A stretch of 64,000 nt of DNA. It comes from Persicaria tinctoria. Taxonomy: Eukaryota > Streptophyta > Magnoliopsida > Caryophyllales > Polygonaceae. The number at the start of each line of letters is the position of its first letter. Positions within the stretch are counted from its first letter, which is position 1. The stretch is from positions 25,570,475 through 25,634,474 of the forward strand of contig JBANSL010000009.1 of the NCBI GenBank assembly GCA_037127255.1, in the 5' to 3' direction. Under the pieces are notes generated by a model, which had not been told where the DNA came from, made no database searches, and saw only the letters and a list, made by a program, of their open reading frames with translations. This document shows, in pieces, positions 54,704-64,000 of the stretch. The translations under genes and the position numbers were made by a program.

Positions 54704-57044
54704 CTAGTTTAGTACCCGCACTATTGTGCGTTTTTTTTTTTAAATTAATACATTTAATATTAAAAAATGTATAAAAAATTTATATAACTAAACTTTAAAC
54801 TCTAAATATCCCTCACATCTAAGCATTGTTAATTATTATATAGTTAACGGTAAAAATGAAATCTATGGGAGTCGAGCCTTACCTATTGTATCTTTCATTT
54901 TGCAATTAATTACTGTCGACATATATGAAAATCAAATAATAACCACCTGATCGGCAAATCCTATCGGTATATATGATTAGTTGTACTTATCCTATCGGTA
55001 TATATGATTATTTCTATTTATTAATTATTAATCACTTGATCGGCAAATCATATCGGCATATTTTAATTATCGCCTTAGACCCCATAGATTTGTTATCGGC
55101 ATATATTAATTAGAGTACTTAATTAAATTAATTATAGTAATTAATTAACAAATTAAAAAAAAACTACTTTAACAATCTATTAATCGGTATATCTTAAAAC
55201 TAATCGGATAAGTGGGATAACAATCATAACCACCAGATAAATGGGATAAGTGAGATAACAATCAATTAATATTTTAATTTTTAAATCTATTTTTTTTATT
55301 ACTAATGTAATTAATCTAATTAAGTAACAAATCCTAAAAAAAGGTACTTTAAAGGAGAAGTTGCCGCGATTTCTCCTTTAGTATTATACTACTGATACCT
55401 AACGTACCACTCCTTTTCACATTACAGTTGTTCTCTATGGGCGTATTGCCTTTGTTTTTTGACACTGCATTGAATGTGATCTAAACTTTGACAGGGTTGT
55501 TTTCAATCAGGAGAAAACCACTGATTCTCTGGATGACGGGATGCCGTAATTTTTTAAATATAACCCTCCTTAATCCTTATCACTTCGGTTGTGGATGAAA
55601 ATAATATCAAGGGAGTAGGGACCGTATTATCTTTACTCAAAATATAAAAAAATATACTGCAAATCCTAGTCTCGATCCTATGAGTGAACTGAAGATAAGT
55701 TTGTTTAAAACAAATCCACTTAGTAATGATAAATCAATTAACAATAAATTAAGATAAATCAATTTAATTTAGATTTTATATAGATTTGCAAATCCTAGTT
55801 TCGATCATTTGAGTGAATTGGAGATAAGTTTGTTTAAAACAAATCCTGGTTGAAAATAAATCAATAAACAATCAATTAAGATAAATCGTTTTTAAAAAAA
55901 ATTAAAATAAATCAATTTTTTTAAGATTTTGTTTAAAACAAATCCTATTTTATTTAGATTTTATTATTCAAAAAATAAGTTAGTTTAGATTTTAACAATC
56001 AATTAAGATAAATCAATTAATCTACTTAAAAAAAAGCTACATTAAAGGAGAAGTCGGCACATATCGTAGGTGACTTATCCTTTAGTATTATAATATTGAT
56101 GTTAATGAGAAGAGACGTTCATTAGCAATATTCTATTACACACAATATAATCTTGAAGTGGATGAAGATTTTAATTCTTTTGCAAGATAATATTGTTGCG
56201 TTACATATATCAAGTGATCGAATGAAGATTTTCATCCTTTTTCCTTTTTTGCAGAAAAGATAGTATTATGGCAGAGCAATTGTATATTCAGAAGCAATAA
56301 CAATTATATATTCATAAGTACACAACCATAATAAAGATAGTATTTTGCAGAAAAGATAGTATTATGGTGGGTCGCTGCATTTATACCACAATATTAGTGA
56401 ACGAAAGAGGAAGGTGAGGGAGAGAGGAACTTGAAGGTGGAGAACTGAGAGATTGTTCACGAAGCCTGAAAGTATGAATGTTAAACGTTAGTCAAGAAAG
56501 GCTGAAATGAGAATATAAATCAAATGTCAAGTATGAATGAATAAAGATCGAGCATATATATAAGATGGATTAAAACGGGAAGTGGGATGAAAAAAATGTG
56601 AGTGAATTGTAACTTTCATTTTTAATTTATAGAGGGTTATTTAAAATTCGAGTGGGTTGCACATGTTGTAAGATAATGTTAAAATATATTGATTTTATGA
56701 TAAATATACAATATTTCAAATAAAAAAGGGATAAGCATTGAATTTCTGATTTTTTTCACAAAACTTTACAATCAGATTGGATGAAGTCTCATCAAAAAAT
56801 CATTTAGTTGAGATTTTATCGAGTCAGATAAGCATTGAATTTCTGAATTTTCAGATTTGATATAACAAATCATTTAGTTAAGATTTTCACGAAAAAAAAA
56901 CAATTACTTAAAAAGAAAATATGATTATCAAATAAAAAATTATAAAATCAGAATTAATTAATTCTTAATTAGTTAAGAAACCTATACTAAAGGAGAAGAC
57001 GCCACATGTCTTAGGCGACTTCTCCTTTAGTATTATAATATAGA
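54704..57044 (-). mobile_element. Non-autonomous Helitron with canonical ends
   Basis: On the minus strand the element starts TCTATATTATAATACTAAAG (57044) directly after an A and ends GGTACTAAACTAG (54704) directly before a T. It thus has 5'-TC, CTAG-3' and A^T target insertion. A GC hairpin (CGCAC-4 nt loop-GTGCG, 54717-54730) lies 12 nt before the 3' end. No Rep/helicase ORF. The 5' end is followed by a stem of about 18 bp (CTAAAGGAGAAGTCGCC with its complement). Diverged copies of this 5' stem segment recur at about 55345-55395 and 56040-56097. A 130 bp-period duplication (55659 and 55789) lies between them. Confidence 0.82.
54717..54730 (-). terminator. Helitron 3' terminal hairpin
   Basis: CGCACAATAGTGCG: 5 bp GC-rich stem and 4 nt loop, 12 nt upstream of the CTAG terminus, where Helitrons carry their transposition terminator. 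Its role is inferred from position. Confidence 0.75.
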
Positions 57045-59375
57045 TTAGGTCAACACTGAGAGGACGTTGCAGGCTTTCGGTTTCTCTATCTCGTCCACCA
57101 TATTTTCTTCTCCATCATCCCCTACAAACACCCGACCACCCACCGAAAATCACAAACCACCACTAGCTCCGATCGCCCTCGACAACGATTCCGGAGATAC
57201 CAAGGCCGACGACCACCACTGCAGGGCTCCTACAATCCCCAGTAAGCCACCGTGCAAGCCCCGGCGCAGCAGCTTATCGGAAAGACGTTCAAATCGACGT
57301 CGGAAGTTTCTGCAGAAAGTGATCGACAAGCCAATATCTAGGCTTCTCCACCACCACCACCCTGATCCGAAGTTATCAAACTTGAGTCTAGCATAAACCC
57401 TGCGGTACCCTCTGTCGAACACATCTTTCTTTTCACTCGAATCTGCTCGGAGGTGCTCGAACCAAAACCTCCAAGTTCACTGGTGAGCAGTTTTCCTGCA
57501 CAGTAGAAAAACGTGATCTTTATACGTTTTTCTTTCTCTTTTTCGACTCATGGCCTGTTAATTCTTATAAATCATTTTTTTTCAGATTCATAACATACCA
57601 AGGGATTGTAGACTCGAAATTTGGGCGCTTTCGAGTCACGTTTGGGTAAGATCCGCCCTGTTTATCGAAATTTGTCGAATTTCGATTAAGCACGCGATGC
57701 AATTCTAACCTATATACTGTATTGGTACATTCTGCAGTCTATGTCGCTCCTGAGATTGAGTGGGTACAGAATTGGGTGAGCTTTCGAGAAAAGCTAGGGT
57801 AAGTTTTGTACTTTTTAAAAGCTACGGGGCCGTTTCTGTAATTTCTAAAAAGTTACTAATACCCTTTTAAATTCTTTAAAATCTCAGGTTCAATATCAAA
57901 TTATCCTCCTCAAGTACGAATAAGCATTTCGTCGGATTAAGGCAAATAGTTTGGTTCAATCAGTGCATTTCTGCAAATTTCGTGCCTTTTTGCAATTATT
58001 GCCTTTTGTGTCCGTTATAAAATCCATGCTATGAGTTTGTGATAAATATGTAAGTTTGTTCCGTTTGTTGCTATTTATCAACCCCTAAATCTCACACAGC
58101 ATGATAACTCGGGTAATTATAGTTTGATCCTATGATTTGAGAAAATTATATTAAATGCCCGAACTTCCTAAAAAGCATGATTTATTCATTTTGTTTCCTT
58201 CATGCTAGTTAAGTATGATATATTACCGGTTTTGAATATCCATGCTTGTCAGTTATATTAGTCCGTGCACTTTATAGATCTAAAGTGTACATTGTGCCTT
58301 TTGTGGCACCTAAGATATAATGGTGGATTGGTACTTGTACCATTTGTGATGTTATTATTATTATTGTTGTTATTATTGTGATTATGATGTGTGTCTTAAA
58401 TAATGGAAAAAGGGTAAAGTCGGGTCAAGGTTCAATTATACCTTGCTCTATAAACGTCTCATGAGATGCCCCTTCGAAATTGCAAATCTCTCAAATGGGT
58501 ACATCTACCTAAGGGTAGTAGGTCATCCGCCCAGTATATGCGGCCGAGACCGGTATCACTTGTCCTAAGTAAACGATAACGTTGTATATAATTGTGTTAG
58601 TACTACTATTGTGTTGTACACTACTTACTAATAGGTGACCCACTTTCAGTGACGTGATACCATATTCTTTTCGTACTCGGAATATGATCCCCTAGGTTCT
58701 CCGGATCCGCATCCCATTCAAACACTCGGTCCTTTTGGATCATCCTTTTATTTTATTTTAATTTAGTCAAACGAGTCAGGTTCCACATAAATATTTACTC
58801 CTAATTTATATTTTTAGTCTACAATCACCAATACCCTTTTATGGTCAATGGGTGGTAGGCGGAGTCTTGAACATTTTACTTTCTGCTACTTGCTAGTCGT
58901 AAAAAGACTAACCGTCCTATTTTTCTTCCCTTGAACGGTTGGGGTCCCTGGTTTGCATACTATACCTCAGCCACTAATCCGCAGGTTTAGGTAAACGGTC
59001 TTGGGACGCTGAAGAATAAAGAAGTCTAATTTTTGTTCATTTCTAGTATTTTGTTTTAAGGTACTAATCCCTAAAATTTTATTGTATCAAAGTTTATTTG
59101 TTTCCGCTATAACTATTTAAACATTATTTCTGCTACTACTACTTCATTGTTTTGGTTATTTCATTTAGACCCTCGTTTTGGGTAACATTGTTTTAGAATA
59201 TTGTTTTATATTTAAGTCTTCCGCTTAATTAATATTTATTTATTATATCTTGTTTATGTGAGCATGGTTGCATGTCCCTATAAGCTATAAGCCTAAGGCA
59301 GTTACGAAGACATTAAAGTCTGAGTAATTGCTGGTGCTGCAACATCTCTTCAGTGTTCTAAGAAGGGGTGTTACA
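57045..59375. mobile_element. LTR-like sequence, probably chromovirus/gypsy type, 5'-truncated
   Basis: The stretch ends GGGGTGTTACA at 59375, the mirror of the TGTAACACCC start used by many plant chromovirus LTRs; no such start is found to the left. The interior has the texture of a gypsy LTR: a GC-rich leader (57060-57480), regulatory-like AT-rich middle, and CTCATGAGATGCCCC and ACCGGTATCAC stretches. A 109-codon plus-strand frame (57067-57396) is open but shows only proline/serine-rich low complexity. No gag/pol adjoins. Confidence 0.4.
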
Positions 59376-60039
59376 AACACAGGGTGGTGTTTGACAGCTC
59401 TTTTTAAGGAGATGGAGGAGGTTGTATGGGGTTAAAAAATGCCAACAATCCAACCCTTGCAGCCCAAGGTTGAGGGGATTGTCTCCATCTACAACCCTCA
59501 ATTGACAAGCTTACCCCCATTCTCTTCCACATGTGCCGAGCATGCTCCTTCCTCCTCCCATCTTCTCAACGCCATCTTCGACAACAACGCTTCTTCTTCT
59601 CGACAGACCAAGCAACACCATCTCAGGGTTGGGGGGTGCAAATTCGAGTTTGGGAAGTAGAGTAGGGAGAGGGGGGGAAGAAGAGAAGGGGATGGAGGCT
59701 TAAATTTGAAACGGAAAACTGAGGCTTTTGCAGTTTTCGCCGGCGAGGAGCATTTTCCATGGATGAATTTGGTCTTGGGAAGCTATTTGCAGTTTCATGG
59801 GAAACATCTTCCATGGCTGAATCTTCCACAACATTTCCAATTGCACGCTCGAGAACTGTTTTTAATTAATTAAGTTTCCCTGTAGATGAATTCAAAAAGG
59901 GAAAATCAACTGTTGTTCATTTGAATTTGGTCCTAACCACAGGTGAGTGTTTTTCTGCACAATTTGCAAAATGTTCAGCCGATTGAGAGAAGAGGAGAGA
60001 TGAGGGTATCTTTTTCTTTTTACGATTAAAAGAAAAAAT
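59376..60039. other. Unassigned stretch
   Basis: A 73-codon plus-strand frame (59439-59660) contains a serine-rich segment and no domain I recognise. The rest is UTR-like. Confidence 0.35.
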
Positions 60040-60200
60040 GGAAATTTTGCCTGCTACCCCTAAGGTATCGGGTTTTTCACGCGGTGTACAAAAGTTTGAC
60101 TAATTTCGCCGAATACCCCTGAGATTTGGTAAAATTTCATCTCGTGCCCTTCCCAAGTTAAGTCTAATTGCTCCGTTAGGTTTTACTAAAAAAAAAAAAA

Positions 60201-61471
60201 GATAGAGACGGTCGAACATGAGGCCGGTGGAAACAATGTCGAGCAGAAGGGGAAGTGCAGGCAAGGAGAGCCCGACCTGGAAGAGAAGGAGAGCTTAACT
60301 GGAATTGGCGACAACTAGCAACACAAGGCGGCCATTGGGGGCGTTGGAAGAAGTGGTGGAGGCGCTGCAGAACTCGCCAAAAGTGGTGGTGGAGCCCCCA
60401 TGTGTGTACCCTTTTAAAAAAAAATTAGGGTTTTAAAGTTCGAATTCGGGGTTTAAATTTGTGTTTTCAAATTAAGGTTTCAATTTGTGTTGATTATCAC
60501 CGAATTTGGGGGTTTAAAGATGTTCATTATCACCGAATTTGGGTTTCAATGTGTTTGGGCTAAAATGGTCAGAAACATGGGGTTTCATTGTCTTACAATA
60601 TCGAATTTGGGGTTTCAATTTGTGTTTGAGGTTTCCATAGGCAAATGCATCGCTATTGATCTGAGAGAATCCCTCATGTTCAAGTCTTTAAGAAGATTCT
60701 TCGGTTGTTGTAATCTCTTGCTTAGCTTGTATTGCTCTGTTCCCCATCCATTAAAAGACCAAGCATGTTGAACTGTATTGCTGAACAGATAGTGTGTTGT
60801 CCACATGTTGAAGAATTTAAATGGATTTTTCTTGGGGTTTTTCTTCTCAAATATCCCCACTGTTATATGTGAGTGTTAGAAAAAGATTTCGGGTTGAGGA
60901 ATAAGGCCCTGCAGTGATAGTTTCGATTGTTCCAATCATTTTTAACCATGACTCGGTCCATTTTCGTAGACTTTTCTCCCTTGAACCAAGTGTGCTAGTC
61001 TCCTGTTCCAATTGCATTCATTTTTCTATAGTTGTTAATATAAGTTGTTGTTGTATGACATCAAGTAATGTATGATTGCAAAAAATTAATGATCATTGCA
61101 CCAAGAAGCTATCCGTTTTTCTCCCTTGGACTTTATGAGTTGGTTTTATGGATCAATTACATGTTAATTTGGGACATATATTTTTCAACTCACTTTTCAA
61201 TTTCGAGATTTAGGTTTTGGGAATCCAGAGATTTAAGTGGCGTTTGGATATGTATATAGTTGTTGAATTGTTGTTGCTATTTTGTTCATGTGTTTTGCTG
61301 GTGTGCTTTATATGTTTCTGAACAGTAAATGAATTGCCTTGTCGAATGCCTGAATGTTGTTGCTATAGTGTTCATGGATTTTGTTTCCGAGTATGAAAGA
61401 GGATTGTATTATCATCAGAATTGTAACTCCATTTTTAGGTTGATGAAATTCATTGTATGTTCTTCAAAATT
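60201..61471. other. Unassigned interior of the MULE
   Basis: CACCGAATTTGGGG-like phrases repeat three times (60497, 60531, 60601). T-rich, transcript-like, no coding domain. Confidence 0.4.
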
Positions 61472-61540
61472 AGTCTATTAGCTCAATTGGGAGAGCAATG
61501 TGCTAGGCACAAAAATGTGGGTTCGAATCCCACATAGACT
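61472..61540 (+). ncRNA. tRNA-like sequence, copy B
   Basis: 69 nt: acceptor AGTCTAT/ATAGACT (7 bp), D arm GCTC-AATTGGGA-GAGC, T arm GTGGG-TTCGAAT-CCCAC, perfect B box GGTTCGAATCC and good A box (TAGCTCAATTGG). The anticodon arm TGTG-CTAGG-CACA has a 5 nt loop (3 nt if the next C-G pairs), so it cannot decode normally. It could be transcribed by pol III. Confidence 0.6.
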
Positions 61541-62010
61541 ATCTAAATCAACAATATAAACTCAAATGTTTGTTGGTGTTTGATAGTACTAGATATCTTT
61601 TGAATATTCTACTAATTAGACTTTCATGATATATCAGAGTCTGAACCCCAAGAATAGAGGACAGAGGCTTGGATGTGAAAGGCTGAGGATTGACGTGTAT
61701 TTAGAAGTGAGTTATTTAGGTTAAGAGCTCTTTCGCCGATGACTTCTTGGGTTCTTGTTGCCCCTGTACCGATAGCTTCTTGGTGGACAACAAATCTTTC
61801 TTCTTGTCGATATGTACCTGTGTGTAAAAATCAAATTTTCATCTCTTCTTTTTGTTGCTTTCTCGTAATTGATCACATACTTTGAAATTTTGAATCATGT
61901 TTGATTAATAAAGAGAGCTATTTTTCAAGTTCTAATCCTTTATCTTATGAAATATTAGGAAGCACTCCTATTTATTTGCACAACCATTTATAGATTGTGT
62001 TGGATTTGAA
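61541..62010. other. Unassigned interior of the MULE
   Basis: Contains a minus-strand open piece after a TGTGTGTAAAAATC-adjacent CAG near 61822 that reads lysine-rich, not identifiable. Confidence 0.35.
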
Positions 62011-62080
62011 AGCCTATACGAGATTTGAACCCGTATCTTTGTGCATAAGCACATTTCTCTACCACTTGAGCTAATAGGCT
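62011..62080 (-). ncRNA. tRNA-like sequence, copy C
   Basis: 70 nt on the minus strand: acceptor AGCCTAT/ATAGGCT (7 bp), D arm GCTCAAGTGGTAGAGA, anticodon arm TGTG-CTTATG-CACA (6 nt loop), T arm ACGGG-TTCAAAT-CTCGT. Same architecture and undersized anticodon loop as copies A and B. Confidence 0.6.
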
Positions 62081-62540
62081 TAAAATCTGTTAAGGTAGAA
62101 TTAGAGCATTTCAAATAATAAATTCAACAAGTTGAGCATTTCAAATTAAGCTCTTAGTGTTTCTAATGGAATTTGAGTACTTGAGAACATGAAAATTTAA
62201 CCTAAACTAAGAAAGCAAGTTATTGACAAATACCGAGAATTACTAGAAAGGTGAATTTAGAGAACATCAGTAAGCCAACCAGGATACATTTTTTTCATGC
62301 AAAAAGAGAGACCTAGAAAACAAAAACAATAAAATTTCTTCCAATGTTCGCAGGATATACTCACCTAATATCACCTTTCAACTTAATTTTGGCACAAGAA
62401 GGATTTCAAATTCATATTCAATCTATAGAGCACTTGACATAGAAGACATGGTATTCTCCAAACCAAGTTTTTTAAGAAGCAAAAGTCTTGAAGAGGAAAG
62501 AAGCAAACGTCACAATTAGCACAATAACAATTCAGCTAAC

Positions 62541-63330
62541 CTGATTTCCAGCATATCTTTCTTGTATGGCTTTGATCTTTGGCTGGAGATTTTGCTTCGC
62601 TAATGTAGATTCAATCTATACACATTCACACAAAAAGCTCCCACCTGAGATATACTTTCAAGGATGAAAATAAGGAATCTACTAAAGACGGACACAGAAG
62701 CATAAGATGAAGACAAAAGGTTTTCTATGAATAAGTTCACAGCTCAAGACCAGTTTTCCTGTACAAGAGAAACTCGCTTTAAACTATAGCTATTTTAAAA
62801 CTCAAGCATACCATAGAAACAGGAAATCACTTCCCTCTCAAGTCTCACTAACATTTTCAGACAAAACATAGCCCCCTCCCGAGATTCTCATAGCCACAAG
62901 GTCTCTCAATAGATTAATTTTGTATCAACATGATAACATCCATTTACAAACTAGTATGAAGTGGAAAAATGAAATTATTTTTTCGTTGCTTATGTTCTTA
63001 ATCCAAAAGAACAAAATCAAATAAAGTCGGGTACCTATTGCTTTGCCAGTGTAAGTGTTGCGAGCTTGACAAGAACGGTAAGCAAAATAATTGCAAATCC
63101 ATAAGTGTAAGGGACGTGCACTATTGAAAGCAAATCCTTCAAAATCTGCAATCAAATCAATCCCGGTCGAAGAACTAGCTGGGAATTTAAAAGATCGAAG
63201 TAGCATCAACATCATAAGTAGATTTTAGAAGAAGAAATTAGAATTCAAATCAACTCACCTTCACAACCACCTCCATGGCATCGGAGATGAATCTAAACCA
63301 TCCTCCGCTCTTAGATCTAAAAACCCTAAG
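62541..63330 (-). pseudogene. ALBINO3-like (Alb3/Oxa1/YidC) insertase fragment, three exons
   Basis: Minus-strand exons in correct order: 63330-63259 reads GGWFRFISDAMEVVVK to an AAG/GTGAGT donor. 63145-63035 reads ILKDLLSIVHVPYTYGFAIILL and TVLVKLATLTLAKQ to a TAG/GTACCC donor. 62620-62541 reads the SLAKQ-like NLQPKIKAIQERYAGNQ to a CAG/GTTAGC donor. Together these match the first transmembrane region and cytosolic/stromal coiled segment of plant ALB3, the thylakoid insertase for light-harvesting proteins. The second exon has changes at TFPLTKKQ (here TLTLAKQ, then a stop in frame). Later exons are missing. Introns are retained, so DNA-level capture by the flanking MULE TIRs is the simplest origin. 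Confidence 0.78.
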
Positions 63331-63783
63331 TTTATGATTATAGTTTAGGAAGAAGAGATTACCTCCCCTCGATGCAGTTTACACCTCAGAGGATTATCGT
63401 CTCTCCACTGGCTCAATCGAATGGGAGGCGATCGCCGACGTCTGTTGCGAACTCGCAATCCTTACCCCTCTCACATCCCCCAACTCTAGTCGGTTCGATG
63501 CAACCGACCTATGTTGCCTCTCCTCTTCCTTTGTTGATCTGTGTCGCCCTTTCTCCTTTCTTCCCGAGTCACAAATCCCTATCTTCCTCTCTCCTGTGTC
63601 GACCTTTTTTTTTCTTTTTTTAATTAATAAAAACTAACGGAGAAAAAGCCAACCGTTAATACTAACCCATAAGGGCACGAGACGAAATTTTACCAAACTT
63701 CAGGGGTATTCGACAAAATTAGTCAAACTCTTGTACACCGCGTGAAAAAACACGATACCTCAGAGGTACCAGACGAAATTTCC

Positions 63784-64000
63784 GAAGAAAAAAATAACCT
63801 TCTACCCACCAAATACTCTCTCGTATTATATTGGGGTTATTTTTCTAAAATAATCTCCACTTCTCTCACTTCCGTAACCCATACAATAATCTCCCTCTCA
63901 TATAACCTCTTCAAAATAATCTCAGCCCCTTAAAAAATAACTCACCGACAAACACCCTCTAAGAGCAATCCCAACAGCTTCTCTAAAATAGAGAAAATGA
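63784..64000. mobile_element. Harbinger/Tourist-like MITE end
   Basis: 63790-63963 is rich in AATAACCTC / AATAATCTCC blocks and ends GACAAACACCCTCTAA, very similar in style to the Harbinger right end at 7360-7535 (AAAATAACC blocks, GACAAACACGCCCTAA). The last 37 bases are plain flank. Confidence 0.55.

Larger units (their letters stand above)
60040..63783. mobile_element. Pack-MULE-like element with TIRs of about 160 bp
   Basis: 60040-60200 and 63783-63605 (read inward) are inverted copies: tip GGAAATTTYGYCTGSTACC, then TCACGCGGTGTACAA, GTTTGACTAATTT and TGGTAAAATTTC blocks, with perhaps 80-85% identity. Both flanks are A-rich (AGAAAAAAT left, AGAAAAAAAT right), compatible with a 9 bp TSD but not decisive. 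No transposase. The interior carries minus-strand exons of an ALB3-like gene, two tRNA-like sequences in opposite orientation and some unassigned transcript-like DNA (60220-60800). Long TIRs plus host-gene exons with introns retained are the definition of a Pack-MULE. Confidence 0.75.

Noticed and set aside
57067..57422. Opposed ORFs of 109 and 90 codons
   Set aside because: Low-complexity Pro/Ser and Trp/Gly translations of a GC-rich LTR-like leader; no conserved features.

Overview
The window is plant nuclear DNA, almost certainly from a eudicot. It is AT-rich with short GC-rich islands, plant-type GT-AG introns, plant-only gene fragments (ALBINO3-like insertase, starch synthase, CLASP, thioredoxin-like 4) and nearly every class of plant transposable element. 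There are no rRNA genes, no CRISPR and no bacterial-type operons. I cannot name the species. It reads as intergenic space built by nested insertions. The only candidate for an intact host gene is a small membrane-protein ORF at 15929-16330 (minus strand).

Layout. 1-2595: the end of a CACTA transposon with a GCCACG-rich subterminal array, carrying a nested non-autonomous hAT element (917-1710). 3601-7535: a decayed PIF/Harbinger element with both of its proteins, a DDE transposase and a Myb/SANT-like partner, on the minus strand. 7533-9262: a second CACTA-like element with ACCGGTATTAA repeats around transcript-like sequence. 9.5-13.4 kb: a Tourist-like MITE, LTR debris, and a MULE-like element (11750-13348) with a captured coding exon. 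14303-15495: a hAT-like element holding a tRNA-derived pol III promoter. 15929-16330: the small gene. 17079-26255: a complete, young, Athila-like Ty3/gypsy element with identical-length 2,026 bp LTRs, a 5 bp target duplication and a tRNA-Asp-type primer site, but with no reverse transcriptase, RNase H or integrase core.

26.3-34.2 kb: a TGTCATG-rich repeat district with fragments of a thioredoxin-like gene and a type II inositol polyphosphate 5-phosphatase, two tandem-repeat structures, a tRNA-like sequence and a probable solo LTR. 35.7-39.9 kb: a run of unrelated, mostly same-strand exon fragments (SDR, CLASP, starch synthase, GEN-like nuclease, TKI1), broken by a hAT element and a fold-back MITE. 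40.2-42.4 kb: a TIR element and a 195 bp tandem repeat. 42.7-46.2 kb: an unrecognised gene remnant. 47.3-49.4 kb: Stowaway copies and two adjoining palindromes around TA microsatellites, one of them involving a second copy of the hAT family seen at 26974-28134. 50384-51575: another hAT element. 52.4-53.8 kb: L1-type LINE remains. 54704-57044: a Helitron with canonical ends. 57.0-59.4 kb: an LTR-like stretch. 60040-63783: a MULE with terminal inverted repeats of about 160 bp, carrying three exons of an ALB3 (Oxa1/YidC family) insertase and two tRNA-like sequences.

The most notable signals are: (i) the pol-less gag-protease retrotransposon, in which a TCGA-based sequence motif fills both the LTR upstream of the TATA box and the coding region; (ii) a three-member family of tRNA-shaped sequences with intact acceptor and T arms but undersized anticodon loops; (iii) a Helitron with stacked internal copies of its own 5' end; (iv) the run of five captured gene fragments; (v) palindromes centred on TA repeats.
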